A model generated the notes under the pieces. That model searched no databases. It was not told where the DNA came from and was given only the letters and a program-made list of their open reading frames with translations. Shown piece after piece: positions 33,128 to 42,386 of a stretch of DNA of 64,000 nt. The DNA comes from Chthonomonas sp. GTDB taxonomy: Bacteria > Armatimonadota > Fimbriimonadia > Fimbriimonadales > Fimbriimonadaceae. The translations under genes and the position numbers were made by a program. How positions within the stretch are numbered: position 1 is the first letter of the stretch; every line of letters starts with the position of its first letter. Where the stretch lies: positions 372,001 to 436,000 of the forward strand of contig JAEURR010000005.1 in assembly GCA_016788115.1 (NCBI GenBank), given 5' to 3'.

Positions 33128-34924
33128 ATGCAAGAACTCAAACTGCAGCTCAATCGATCGATGCGACGACGACGGACCAAACAGGCCGGCATGTCGCTTG
33201 TGACCGTCATGTTCTTCATCGGCGGAATCTCGCTGATCGCGATTTCAGGACTCGCGCTTGCGACCATGGGCAACCGCATGGCGTTCCGATCCGAATCCAA
33301 GATCGCTTCGAACACGCTGGCGGAAAGTGGCATCAACCACCTTTACGACGAGGTGCGTCGGCAGATGCAGGCGTCGAATACGTACCCTGAATCGGTCTCG
33401 GGCTCGCTCGGAACTGACCTCGACGGCGGGGGAACTCCGGTCGGGACCTACACCGCAGTGGTCGAAAACATGACGACGAAGGAAGTCTCCACCGGGATGG
33501 GGGTTCAAACCGAGTGGACGTTCATAGTGCGTGGCACTGGCCGCGCCGCAAATGGAGCTGAGAGTGTCGTGACCGCACGCTTCACCGCAATTGGTGCGGC
33601 AGGAACGTCGCAAGTCGATGCTCCCGCCGATCCCTTTGGGCTGTTCATGTTCTCTCCGGGGGCGGTTCAATCGAACGGACCCATCGAATTCCGCAGCGAC
33701 GAGGGTTTCAATGCGAAGGACCCGAACAACTCGAAGTACCCAAGCGCACATATCGTGTCCAACGCGGGCATCACTTGGTCAACGGTCAGCAAGACGAAGA
33801 CGGATATCTCCTCATCTAGCTTCTTTACGGTGGAAGGGATGATCATGGCACCGAACATGCCGACGGCAACACCCTACGACGTGACCATCGCCAAGACGGG
33901 CATGAACAACCCCAACGGCAAGATCAACTATTCGACGACCTCCTACAATGGCACACAGGCGTACCTGGCCGGGAGCAACTTGGGCCGGCTTGTGGAGTAC
34001 TTCGAAGAACTCGCTCTCTCGACGGCAAACATGAAGCTGCTGGGCGATGTCGCCACTACAACCACGACCATGCTCGCAGACGCCTCCTCTGGCAAAGTCA
34101 AATCCAGTGGCTCTGAGCTCACGGCGATCCCCAAGAAGTGGTACATGCCCACCAAGAGCCAGGTGGATACTTGGGAAGGACAGTGGTTTGCACGAGTGCA
34201 TGCGGCCGACTCGACACAAATCTGCGGCGACTTGAACTCCAGCGAGTACACCCCTGACAAGAATGGAGTCGTCACCATCAAGACCCCTTTGGTCGTTCAC
34301 GGCAACATCAATATTCAAGCGGGAACGAAGGTGAAGTTCCTTGGCACGTCGGCGATCGAAGCAGACAACGTCATCTACACCACCGGGGACATCACCAACG
34401 AGGGGTCGATTGTAAATGCCGGAGTGACGCTCGTTTCGAATGGCCGGTACTCCGACACTCCAACCAGTAAATACTCGGTGCAGCTCAGCTTTGACGCGGG
34501 CGACCCACGATCGGTCCGACTCAAGAAGGCCATCTTGCCCGAGAATGACGATCCTTCGGTCGATGCACGCCGGAAAATGTTGAATGCGTCGTCTTTGGTC
34601 AGCCTCCTGCAAGACAAAGAGGCGATCCGTATGGCCTCGTCGCAGAACTCGGCGATCGGACTGGTTTATGCCGCTCGGGGTGGCATTGCGGTCACTTCAT
34701 CAGACGCGGTTTTCAATGGCTCCTTCATCAGCGGACCCAATGACGCTTACGGTGGTATCCGGATCGCTCCGCGAAAGGGCGGCAAACTAGAGATCCAGTA
34801 CGAGCAAGACTGCCTGGGACCGAAGGCCGCGTTCATGCTTTCAAAGACCACAGAAGCGGTCACGATCGAGTCGTGCGAATCGTTTACCCCGAGCAAGCTC
34901 TTCGGTTGGAACCGCTCGAAGTAG
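33128..34924 (+). CDS. Large PilX-like prepilin protein
   Basis: 598 residues. The basic N-terminal leader (MRRRRTKQAG) is followed by MSLVTVMFFIGGISLIAISG, a prepilin-like hydrophobic helix, but the +5 position is Thr, not Glu, as in PilX-type proteins. The rest is a long beta-rich domain (SNGPIEFRSDEGFNAK, VVHGNINIQAGTKVKFLGTS, IYTTGDITNEGSIVNAG) with repeated parallel-strand-like turns suggesting a beta-solenoid surface domain. It is the third gene of the pilin run and convergent with folE2. It may be a tip or surface-exposed component. Confidence 0.75.
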   Translation: MQELKLQLNRSMRRRRTKQAGMSLVTVMFFIGGISLIAISGLALATMGNRMAFRSESKIASNTLAESGINHLYDEVRRQMQASNTYPESVSGSLGTDLDGGGTPVGTYTAVVENMTTKEVSTGMGVQTEWTFIVRGTGRAANGAESVVTARFTAIGAAGTSQVDAPADPFGLFMFSPGAVQSNGPIEFRSDEGFNAKDPNNSKYPSAHIVSNAGITWSTVSKTKTDISSSSFFTVEGMIMAPNMPTATPYDVTIAKTGMNNPNGKINYSTTSYNGTQAYLAGSNLGRLVEYFEELALSTANMKLLGDVATTTTTMLADASSGKVKSSGSELTAIPKKWYMPTKSQVDTWEGQWFARVHAADSTQICGDLNSSEYTPDKNGVVTIKTPLVVHGNINIQAGTKVKFLGTSAIEADNVIYTTGDITNEGSIVNAGVTLVSNGRYSDTPTSKYSVQLSFDAGDPRSVRLKKAILPENDDPSVDARRKMLNASSLVSLLQDKEAIRMASSQNSAIGLVYAARGGIAVTSSDAVFNGSFISGPNDAYGGIRIAPRKGGKLEIQYEQDCLGPKAAFMLSKTTEAVTIESCESFTPSKLFGWNRSK

Positions 34925-34930
34925 TTCGCG

Positions 34931-35746
34931 CTACTTTGTACGAGTCAGCATCGCAAACGCGTTATGCGCGTGGATGGACTCGTGGTTCTCGACTTCGATC
35001 TGATACGAAGTGATGCGGTCGTCCTGGTCAAAGACCAGGGCGACTTCGCGCACCATGTCCTCAACAAATCGAGGATTCTCGTACGCATGCTCGGTTACGA
35101 ACTTCTCATCGGGCCGCTTCAGCACCGGATAGAGCGCACAGGACGAGGCCCCTTCGACCATCTCGATGACCTCTTCGAGCCAAACCAACGCGCGGGTATG
35201 CAAACTCACCGTCACGTAGCCGCGTTGGTTGTGGGCCCCATACTTGCTGATCTCCTTGCTGCAGGGGCACAAGGTGGCGACGGGGACCACGACGATGATC
35301 TCGAACTCGGTCTTCGCCCCGCCGGTCGCCCGGAAAGCACAATCGAACTGCATCATGCCCTGCTTACCGGTGACGGGCGCATGCTTGGTCATGAAGAACG
35401 GAAACTCAACATCCAAGTGAGCCGTGCTCGCATGCAATCGCTCGCGCAGCTCGGTGAGGATTGAGGGAATGCTCTCGACGCTTACGGCACCTTGATGCTC
35501 GCTCAGCACTTCAAGGAATCGGCTCATGTGCGTCCCCTTGAAATGGCTCGGTAGATCGACGGTCAAAGTGAACGTCCCCACCGTTGCTTGGTGCTCTTGG
35601 GCACGGTCGAGCACCGTGATGGGGTACTTCACGTTGCGCACCCCCACGCGATCGATCGGGATGTTTCGCTGGTCGGGGGTCTTCTGCACGTCCGGCAGGA
35701 TCACCGCGTTGGTCAGCGTTGAAGAGTTGTTCGACTGGTCAATCAT
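34931..35746 (-). CDS. folE2: GTP cyclohydrolase FolE2 (type IB)
   Basis: 271 residues. It converts GTP to 7,8-dihydroneopterin triphosphate, the first step to folate and queuosine. N-terminal NAVILPDVQKTPDQRNIPID and the metal-site LCPCSKEIS, then GAHNQRGYVTV and CALYPVLKRPDEKFVTEHAYENPRF-type segments, are characteristic of the MptA/FolE2 family, distinct from FolE. Length is normal. It is convergent with the large pilin-like gene; about 80 bases upstream is the end of the subtilase gene on the same strand. Confidence 0.95.
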   Translation of the reverse strand: MIDQSNNSSTLTNAVILPDVQKTPDQRNIPIDRVGVRNVKYPITVLDRAQEHQATVGTFTLTVDLPSHFKGTHMSRFLEVLSEHQGAVSVESIPSILTELRERLHASTAHLDVEFPFFMTKHAPVTGKQGMMQFDCAFRATGGAKTEFEIIVVVPVATLCPCSKEISKYGAHNQRGYVTVSLHTRALVWLEEVIEMVEGASSCALYPVLKRPDEKFVTEHAYENPRFVEDMVREVALVFDQDDRITSYQIEVENHESIHAHNAFAMLTRTK

Positions 35747-35823
35747 GCTGCTCTCAAGTGGATTCCAATCGGAACCTACCCCAACTCCTACGCATCATGA
35801 GTCGGCGGCGTTCTCGAACGGGC

Positions 35824-38343
35824 TCAGAGCGTGTCGTCCCCTTCCAGTTCGTAGTTGGCTGAGAGTGCCAAATAGTCGAAGAATCCGACCTCATCGTCCC
35901 GGTCGAGGTCCGCGCGGGCGTCGTAGAAGGGCCCACCGTAAACCTGTTCAAACGAGTCGGACAGGATGAAGTAGTCGAAGAGATCGACGGCATTATCACC
36001 ATTGCAGTCGCCGTTCGGAAGCGTGATCCCGGGCACATTGACCGTCGCACCCGTGAGGTTCACGTTCGCAACCCGCTTGCGGAGCCACTGCTCAACCTTT
36101 GGGCTCACGTTGAACGTCCCGGAAAGGTTGGTCGTGAACTTGTAGGTCCCGTCCGGCTGCAACACGATCGGGAATCGGGCGACGAGACCACTATTGGTCG
36201 TGGACTTCACCCGGACGTCCCCCATGATCCCGTACTGCGCGCCGCTTAGACTGTTGAGCGTCACGGTGCCCTGGACGGTGCGCATGGCCGCTCCCGCCAC
36301 GAATGGCATGTCGATGGTCGTGTCCACACCCGCGCCATTTCGATACGTTCCCCGGACCCAGTAGGTCTGCCCAGAGGTCATCGACAGGCCGGTGAAGTTG
36401 ACCACATCGCCATCGGGATAGATGACGGTATCGCCTCGCACATTGCTAGCCCCGGCGGTCGTGCCTATTCGGAAGGTCATCTTTTCGATGCTTGTCTCCG
36501 TGTCGTACGCCCAGTGCCGCACGGACAAGGTCGTGGTGGTTGGGCTGCTCGCCAACTCAAAGCGTCCGACTCTGGCGGGAGTGGTGTCGAACGGATTGCC
36601 GCCGATCCAGAAGTCCACCCCAGGCGTGTTACAGCCCGCCTTGACCGTCACGTTGATCGTGCGGCTCTGGAACTGCGATTCGGCGATGATCACCCAACTC
36701 CCGGGATTCAGGCCCGCGAAGCGGTACGCGCCGCCGGCGACGGTGTTGTTCACGATGCCACCGGTGGTCTGACCTGGAAGCCGCGCGGTGACCTTCACTC
36801 CGACGGTCGGGTCGCCCATGAACCTCACCAGGCCTTCGACCGATCCGGTCGTCGCGCCACGGGCGTTTTGGTCCAGAAGCGTCGCCTGCATATTGAGGTC
36901 ACCGAAACCCTTGACTTCGCTCCAAGGCAGGTTGCCACCTGCCGAGCCGATCGCGCCGCGCTCTAGCGCCTGCATGGTCTGGATATTGCTCCAGCCTCCG
37001 CGCCGAACTAGCCCGTTCTTGCCCATGTACAGTCCAGCCGCGCCCGCCACATGCGGCGACGCCATACTTGTGCCGTACAGGTAGGTGTAGTTGTTTTGGA
37101 TCGGCGGGTAGTAGCTCGCCAGATCGTTCAGCGTCACATGGTACGTCGGGAACGGCGCCCAGATGAAGAATAGATAGTAGTTGAGGTTGACATCCTGGAG
37201 AATGTCGCCTCCGGGAGCGGCCATGTCGATGTAACTGCCGGTTCCCGAGTAGCTAGTCGCAGGGATCTGTTGCGCCGTACTGGCGGTGACGGCAAGGACC
37301 GCCGAGTTGGCGGCTGGGTAGAAGCGACCCAGGTTCGTTGGGGAGTTGCTCTCACCCGCGGCAGCTACAAGAACGCACCCTTTTTGGAACGCGTAAGTTG
37401 TCGCTTCCTGCAAAGCAATCGAGTTCTCGGTCGAGCCAATGCTCATGTTGATGACGTCAGCCCCGCGGTCGGCTGCATACATGACGGCTCGCGCCGCATC
37501 GACGTCCGTGCCTGATCCCTCTTCGCTGATGATTCGCAGACTCATTCCCTGGCAGTTGTAGCCGGTACCAATGGTTCCGTGCGAGCCATATGCGCCGCTA
37601 TTGCCCGCGGCCAGCGCGATGCCCGCCACGTGCGTCCCATGGCCGTTGACGTCTGCGCCGTTCGAACCGATCTCAACCTGGAAGTTTGAGAACGAGCGAG
37701 ATCGAGTCCAGTCCATTTGGCCGCCGAGGTTCCGCCGGGTGCTCGTTCCGGACAAGTTTCGGAAGTCGGGATGATCCATATCCACGCCGCTGTCCACCAC
37801 GGCAATGGTCGGAGGATGTGCCGGTCGATTGAACGTGGTGAAGTAGGCGTTCGGATAGATCGACCACGCCTCGAAGGCGTTGATGTCGTAGAGTGGCCAC
37901 ATGCGCGGGAAGAGCACTACCGACTCTTCGTCGAGCGCCAGATACATGTCGGGGTTGTCCTCAACGGCATCGTAATCTGGATCGTTGGGGGTTGCCAGGA
38001 GCGTGCGAACTCGGTAGACCGGCTCGGCCATAACGCCCCTCGAGCGAAGTTGCCTGACGAACTGATCGATGTCCAGGGTCTCGGGAACTTGGTAGATGGA
38101 CCAACCCAGCGGACCGAGCTTGGCGGTCAAGGTTCCGTCGGGGACCAGGCTCGTCGCGCCGTCCGCTTGCACTAAGTTGCGACTCTGGGCTGGCGTCAGC
38201 TTGACCTTCACGTAGCCCGGCACGATCGATTCTGCTCGAGTCAAGGGCTCGGCCTTCTTGATGGAGCGGATTTCGAATGGGTTGGCGGTCGCGAAGGCCG
38301 AACCCAAAGCGGCGACGAATAGAGCTACAGATCGAACGGACAT
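35824..38343 (-). CDS. Secreted S8 (subtilisin-like) peptidase with dockerin-like tail
   Basis: 839 residues. Signal peptide, an N-terminal inhibitor-like prosegment (about 22-140), then the catalytic domain with Asp184 (VVDSGVDMDH), His235 (NGHGTHVAG) and Ser426 (GTSMASPHVAG). The oxyanion-hole Asn, usually in an AAGN motif, reads AAGE here (Glu331, AAAGESNSP). After beta-rich repeats that look like carboxypeptidase-regulatory and fibronectin-type domains, the C-terminus has two EF-hand-like dockerin repeats (GDCNGDNAVDLFDY and DLDRDDEVGFFDYLALS). It is probably secreted, with calcium-stabilised repeats. Whether a cohesin partner exists is unknown. Confidence 0.9.
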   Translation of the reverse strand: MSVRSVALFVAALGSAFATANPFEIRSIKKAEPLTRAESIVPGYVKVKLTPAQSRNLVQADGATSLVPDGTLTAKLGPLGWSIYQVPETLDIDQFVRQLRSRGVMAEPVYRVRTLLATPNDPDYDAVEDNPDMYLALDEESVVLFPRMWPLYDINAFEAWSIYPNAYFTTFNRPAHPPTIAVVDSGVDMDHPDFRNLSGTSTRRNLGGQMDWTRSRSFSNFQVEIGSNGADVNGHGTHVAGIALAAGNSGAYGSHGTIGTGYNCQGMSLRIISEEGSGTDVDAARAVMYAADRGADVINMSIGSTENSIALQEATTYAFQKGCVLVAAAGESNSPTNLGRFYPAANSAVLAVTASTAQQIPATSYSGTGSYIDMAAPGGDILQDVNLNYYLFFIWAPFPTYHVTLNDLASYYPPIQNNYTYLYGTSMASPHVAGAAGLYMGKNGLVRRGGWSNIQTMQALERGAIGSAGGNLPWSEVKGFGDLNMQATLLDQNARGATTGSVEGLVRFMGDPTVGVKVTARLPGQTTGGIVNNTVAGGAYRFAGLNPGSWVIIAESQFQSRTINVTVKAGCNTPGVDFWIGGNPFDTTPARVGRFELASSPTTTTLSVRHWAYDTETSIEKMTFRIGTTAGASNVRGDTVIYPDGDVVNFTGLSMTSGQTYWVRGTYRNGAGVDTTIDMPFVAGAAMRTVQGTVTLNSLSGAQYGIMGDVRVKSTTNSGLVARFPIVLQPDGTYKFTTNLSGTFNVSPKVEQWLRKRVANVNLTGATVNVPGITLPNGDCNGDNAVDLFDYFILSDSFEQVYGGPFYDARADLDRDDEVGFFDYLALSANYELEGDDTL

Positions 38344-38446
38344 AGATACTCCAGAACCTAGACCCTATTGTAAGGCAGGTTTTCCCCTATGGTAAGCGTG
38401 ACCCCCGGTCGACGCAGAATGTTCCCAGGTTTTAGGGCGCATAATC

Positions 38447-39487
38447 ATGGCACCCGTGTCCGGCACCGCCTACACCAAGCTGCTGCGCCCACTCCTGTTT
38501 CGGCTCGATCCCGAGCGGGTCCACCACATTGGCATGGCGCTGATCGCCCGCGGTTTGATCCGTGCGCGGCTGGTCGTCGATCCGCGTCTGAGCGTCCGTC
38601 AGCTGGGTGTCGACTTTCCAAATCCCGTTGGGCTCGCGGCGGGGTTTGACAAGGACGGAGTGGCAATTGATCGGTGGGCGGGCCTCGGGTTCGGGTTTGC
38701 AGAGATCGGAACGGTCACCCCCATAGCGCAACCCGGCAACCCGAAGCCCAGACTCTTTCGCTTGCCCGGTGACCAGGCGGTCATCAACCGGTTCGGATTC
38801 AACAATCAGGGGGCTCAGGCCATGGCCGCACGTTTGGAGCGGGCTCGTCCGGGGATCCCCATCGGGATCAACCTCGGGAAGAACAAGGAAACCGCCGCCG
38901 AAGATGCCGCCGCCGACTACCAAGCCGCGTTTCGGCAACTACACACCTATGGCGACTACTTCGTGGTGAACGTCTCCTCCCCAAATACTCCGGGTCTCCG
39001 CGCGCTCCAGGACCGAGCATCATTGGAGGGCATCGTCGCCGCCATGCGCGAAGTCAATGCGATTCGTCCGATCCTGATCAAGGTCTCGCCCGACTTGTCA
39101 AACGCCGCGCTCGACGAGGTGATCGAGATGGCGATGACGACTAAGATCAGCGGCTTGATCGCCACAAACACGACTCTGGATCGGAGCAAATTGACCCGGG
39201 ATCCGGGCGAGCTTGGTGGCCTCTCGGGGGCCCCGCTCCGCACTCGGTCTACCGAAGTGTTGGCCGCGCTCACCCAGGCGCTGGACCCGAGCATGACGCT
39301 GATCGGGGTCGGCGGGATCTTCACCGCCGAGGACGTGATCACCAAGCTCGCTGCGGGCGCACATCTGACTCAGATCTACACCGGTTGGGTGTACGGGGGT
39401 CCCTCGCTTGTCCCGAGGATTCTGCTGGACTTGCTGGCGCACTTGGATGCGCAGGGGATGAGGCAAGTTTCCGAGTTTCGGGCATAA
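38447..39487 (+). CDS. pyrD: Dihydroorotate dehydrogenase (quinone), class 2
   Basis: 346 residues. It oxidises dihydroorotate to orotate, passing electrons to quinone, in pyrimidine synthesis. The N-terminal helical extension (LLRPLLFRLDPERVHHIGMALIA) that attaches class 2 enzymes to the membrane is present. The FMN site GLAAGFDKDG, the NVSSPNTPGLRALQ loop carrying the catalytic Ser, and VGGIFTAEDVITKLAAGA fit. A strong hairpin follows the stop, between it and convergent ndk. Confidence 0.95.
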   Translation: MAPVSGTAYTKLLRPLLFRLDPERVHHIGMALIARGLIRARLVVDPRLSVRQLGVDFPNPVGLAAGFDKDGVAIDRWAGLGFGFAEIGTVTPIAQPGNPKPRLFRLPGDQAVINRFGFNNQGAQAMAARLERARPGIPIGINLGKNKETAAEDAAADYQAAFRQLHTYGDYFVVNVSSPNTPGLRALQDRASLEGIVAAMREVNAIRPILIKVSPDLSNAALDEVIEMAMTTKISGLIATNTTLDRSKLTRDPGELGGLSGAPLRTRSTEVLAALTQALDPSMTLIGVGGIFTAEDVITKLAAGAHLTQIYTGWVYGGPSLVPRILLDLLAHLDAQGMRQVSEFRA

Positions 39488-39489
39488 AG

Positions 39490-39519
39490 ACGCCTCGTGC
39501 TGCGGACAGCACGAGGCGT
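39490..39519. terminator. Hairpin between convergent pyrD and ndk
   Basis: A perfect 13-base-pair inverted repeat (arms 39490-39502 and 39507-39519) with a 4-base loop CGGA lies between the two convergent stops. It is GC-rich, so a stable stem is expected. A T-rich tract is short on both sides (TCTTTATG reading toward the left), so it could act as a bidirectional terminator or transcript-stabilising hairpin. Confidence 0.75.
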
Positions 39520-39527
39520 TACGGGCC

Positions 39528-39941
39528 TTACTTGATCAGGCCTTCGGGGAACCACAGTCCCAGCTCGCGGGCCGCTGCTTCGGGGTCGCTACTGCTGTGG
39601 GTGAGATTGTCGTCGATGGTGAGCGCAAAGTCGCCTCGCACCGTGCCCGGGGTGGCTTCGAGCGGATTCGTCGCACCCATCATAGCGCGGATCGCTTTCA
39701 CTGCGTTCGTTCCGCTCACTGCCATCGCGACAACGGGGCCACTGGTCAGGTAGTCGCAGACGTCCTTAAAGAACGGGCGCTCGGCGTGCTCGGCGTAGTG
39801 TGCCTCGACGGTCGCGCGCTCTGCCTTGATGAGCTTCATCGCGGCGACCTGGAGGCCGCGCGCCTCGACGCGTCGCGTAATTTCGCCGATGAGGTTGCGC
39901 TGCACTCCGCCCGGCTTGATCAAAACCAAAGTTGTTTCCAT
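39528..39941 (-). CDS. ndk: Nucleoside diphosphate kinase
   Basis: 137 residues. It balances NTP pools by phosphate transfer through a His. METTLVLIKPGGVQRNLIGEI is the typical start, with ATPGTVRGDFAL and the active-site His in NLTHSSSDPE. The usual wording of that motif is Asn-x-x-His-Gly-Ser-Asp-Ser; here the Arg before Asn and the residues after His differ (DDNLTHSSSD), a divergence worth noting though the His is kept. It is convergent with pyrD and followed by a beta-propeller gene upstream on the same strand. Confidence 0.93.
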   Translation of the reverse strand: METTLVLIKPGGVQRNLIGEITRRVEARGLQVAAMKLIKAERATVEAHYAEHAERPFFKDVCDYLTSGPVVAMAVSGTNAVKAIRAMMGATNPLEATPGTVRGDFALTIDDNLTHSSSDPEAAARELGLWFPEGLIK

Positions 39942-39968
39942 AGTCCGGGGTAAGAGGATACCTTTCGG

Positions 39969-41072
39969 CTAGTTCTTCCAGTCGGCGGCGAAGATGTTCG
40001 TCTCCCCGCGGACCTTGCCGTTCCGGTTGCTCGCGAAAACAAGCCGCTTGCCATCGCGCGTGAACATGGGGAACCCATCGAACTCGGGTGTGTGCGTGAT
40101 CCGGGTAAGTCCCGTGCCGTCCACATTGATCATAAACAGATCAAACTCCCGTCCTTTGGGATCCCCGTAGTTGGAACTGAAGATGATCTGCTTGCCGTTG
40201 GGGTGGAGAAATGGAGCAAAGCTGGCGCACCCGAGCTGGGTCACCTGGCGCTTTCCGCTGCCGTCGGCGTTCATGATCCAGATTTCGAGCTTTCCGGGTC
40301 GAACTAAGTGCTCCTTCAGCAGGGCGCGGTAGTCGGCCAGTTCGCTCTCCGCGTCGATCTTGTCGCGGCGGTAGACGATTTTCTTGCCGTCCCAGCTGAC
40401 GAATGGACCGCCGTCGTATCCGGGGTCGTTGGTAAGCCGTTTGATGCCGGTACCATCGAGCTTCGAGCGGTAGATCTCCAGGTCGCCTTCGGAATCACTG
40501 GTAAAAGTCATGTAGTCGCCGCGCGGTGAGATCGTGGTCTCGGCCACATAGCTGTTCTTATCCAGGACCCGTTCCAGCCCGGTACCGTCCGGACGCACTC
40601 GGTAGATCGAGAATTGGGGGTTAACCATCCAGAGGTACCCCTTGCTCATGTCCAATGGAGCCTGAGCCCCCTTGTTCTTGGCGTGGGTGCTGCTGAAGTA
40701 GATCCAGCGCTTGTCGGGCGTGAAGTAGCTGCAGGTACAGCGTCCGAGTCCAGTGCTGACCAGCCGCTTACCCGAACCGTCGGCGTTCATGACGAAGATC
40801 TGTTCGTCGGGGTAGCCCGGCTGACGAGACTGGTAGACGATCTGCTTGCCGTCCTTGTCCCAGTACGCTTCGGCATTCTGGCCCCCGAAGGTGAGCTGTC
40901 GCAGGTTGGAAAGATGAGCCTCGCGATCGTCGAGCTTGGGTGCAGGGTACTCGGCTCCGCTGGTCTGCATGGCGAGCGCGGCGACGTCATCGAGCGTGCC
41001 GAGGGCGGCGTGCTCGGGGCAGCATGGCGGGGTCGCGTTCATCGAAACAAGCAACGAGAGCAGCTTCCACAT
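39969..41072 (-). CDS. TolB-like beta-propeller protein (PD40 repeats)
   Basis: About 367 residues from MWKLLSLLVSMNA, a short hydrophobic N-terminus that could be a signal peptide; five residues upstream is another Met. Several WD40-like/PD40 repeats are visible: FVMNADGSGKRLVS, WIYFSSTHAKNKGAQ, FTSDSEGDLEIYRS and FMINVDGTGLTRIT, with the aspartate-rich DGSG/DGTG turns of TolB propellers. It is probably periplasmic and acts as a scaffold or sensor. It has no visible enzyme residues. Near the N-terminus is an odd CCPEHA segment. Confidence 0.8.
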   Translation of the reverse strand: MWKLLSLLVSMNATPPCCPEHAALGTLDDVAALAMQTSGAEYPAPKLDDREAHLSNLRQLTFGGQNAEAYWDKDGKQIVYQSRQPGYPDEQIFVMNADGSGKRLVSTGLGRCTCSYFTPDKRWIYFSSTHAKNKGAQAPLDMSKGYLWMVNPQFSIYRVRPDGTGLERVLDKNSYVAETTISPRGDYMTFTSDSEGDLEIYRSKLDGTGIKRLTNDPGYDGGPFVSWDGKKIVYRRDKIDAESELADYRALLKEHLVRPGKLEIWIMNADGSGKRQVTQLGCASFAPFLHPNGKQIIFSSNYGDPKGREFDLFMINVDGTGLTRITHTPEFDGFPMFTRDGKRLVFASNRNGKVRGETNIFAADWKN

Positions 41073-41172
41073 GCTTAGATTTTGCAATGTCTCCGGGCGC
41101 GCTGGCTTGTTGCGCGGCGATATTGTGTAAAGTTAATCAGTACGTGACCGTTAGTGTCGCGTGAGGAATCAT

Positions 41173-41820
41173 ATGTTGCACAGGCTAGAAAGTGCGCCGG
41201 CCCGCATCGGGGCCGCAGGGGTATTAATGCTGACTGCCCTGGCGGGTGGTTACGTGTTGAGCTCCAGGCAACACGTCGGGAACAGTATGGTCGTCTCCGC
41301 GGATGCACCCGCCACAGTGCTCGCGCAGTCCGTCGTGGTGCAGGTTGCCGGGGCCGTCCGAAAGCCGGGCCTGCTGCGCCTGAAAACGGGTGCTCGGGTA
41401 GCAGACGCTGTCGAGGCTGCTGGCGGAGAAACGCGTGATGCTGATCTCGGCCAACTAAATTTGGCGGAACCGCTGCTCGACGGATCGAAAATTACCGTCC
41501 CGAAGTTTGGTCAAGACTTGGAGACACCCCTGGTCACCACGAGTTCCGCGCCTCCTGCCGGGATCATGAGCCGCCCGAGCACGACGCACATGAGCGGTAG
41601 TTCTTCTCCTTCGACACCGCTCGCGCCTGGCTCGATCAGCCTCAATCGAGCGACGCTTGCCGATCTCGACCGGTTGCCCGGGGTTGGACCGTCGACCGCG
41701 CAGAAAATCTTGGAGTTCCGCGCTCAGGCGGGAGGCTTCAAGTCGATCGAGCAGTTGATGGATGTCAAAGGGATCGGCCCCAAGAAGTTTGAGAAAATGC
41801 GCCCATACTTGAGCCTGTGA
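41173..41820 (+). CDS. comEA: ComEA-like DNA-uptake protein with SLBB and helix-hairpin-helix domains
   Basis: About 215 residues from ATG 41173, which has GAGGA five bases upstream at 41162-41166 (the GTG at 41161 is less likely). It has an N-terminal hydrophobic segment (AAGVLMLTALAGGYVL), an SLBB-type domain (VVVQVAGAVRKPGLLRL, VADAVEAAGG, about 55-110), a Ser/Thr/Pro linker, and a helix-hairpin-helix pair (LNRATLADLDRLPGVGPSTAQ, QLMDVKGIGPKKFEKM, about 155-212). ComEA binds incoming DNA in the periplasm during competence; pilins nearby (32-35 kb) fit that. The stop overlaps the next GTG start. Confidence 0.85.
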   Translation: MLHRLESAPARIGAAGVLMLTALAGGYVLSSRQHVGNSMVVSADAPATVLAQSVVVQVAGAVRKPGLLRLKTGARVADAVEAAGGETRDADLGQLNLAEPLLDGSKITVPKFGQDLETPLVTTSSAPPAGIMSRPSTTHMSGSSSPSTPLAPGSISLNRATLADLDRLPGVGPSTAQKILEFRAQAGGFKSIEQLMDVKGIGPKKFEKMRPYLSL

Positions 41821-42386
41821 ACTGGAGCGAGTACTACCGTCGTTCTCTTGACCGGCCCGTCCACCCCAACTACGCACTCCTTGAGCCGCACTTAGATGGC
41901 CTAGGGGATGCGATCGAGCTGGGATGTGGCGTGGGGAACGGCGTGTTGTGGCTTCTTGAACGAGGATTGCACGTCATCGCCGTCGATAACGACAACGAGG
42001 CGCTGCAGATCGTCGAAGGACGCCTCCCGGACGGGGCAGATTGCCACTTGGTCGGTTCTATGCTTGAGAACCTGGCCCTTCCGGACGTGGATGTAGTCGT
42101 AGCCCAGTTCAGCTTGTTCTTCATGCATCCGAAAGACTTCCCTGCTACTTGGGATCGGATCGTCGCAAGCATCCGCCCCGGCGGCTTGTTCATGGGTCAG
42201 TTCTTGGGGCCTGACGACGATTGGGCCGAACGCGAATACGTCACGCACACCGCTCAGCAAGTGTCCGAATTGCTGCAAAACTTCTCGATCCTCCACCGCG
42301 AAGAAGTCAATCGCGACGGGCTGACGCTGCTAGATGAGCCCAAGCATTGGCACGTGCATCACGTCATCGCCCGCAAGTCGAAGTGA
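41817..42386 (+). CDS. Class I SAM-dependent methyltransferase
   Basis: 189 residues from a GTG in the GTGA overlap with comEA. Motif I AIELGCGVGNGVLWLLERG, motif II with IAVDNDNEAL and a later GGLFMGQFLGPDDDW are typical of class I methyltransferases resembling TehB-type proteins. Substrate unknown. The 3' end overlaps the convergent mqnA by 23 bases. No special partner is evident. Confidence 0.85.
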   Translation: MNWSEYYRRSLDRPVHPNYALLEPHLDGLGDAIELGCGVGNGVLWLLERGLHVIAVDNDNEALQIVEGRLPDGADCHLVGSMLENLALPDVDVVVAQFSLFFMHPKDFPATWDRIVASIRPGGLFMGQFLGPDDDWAEREYVTHTAQQVSELLQNFSILHREEVNRDGLTLLDEPKHWHVHHVIARKSK

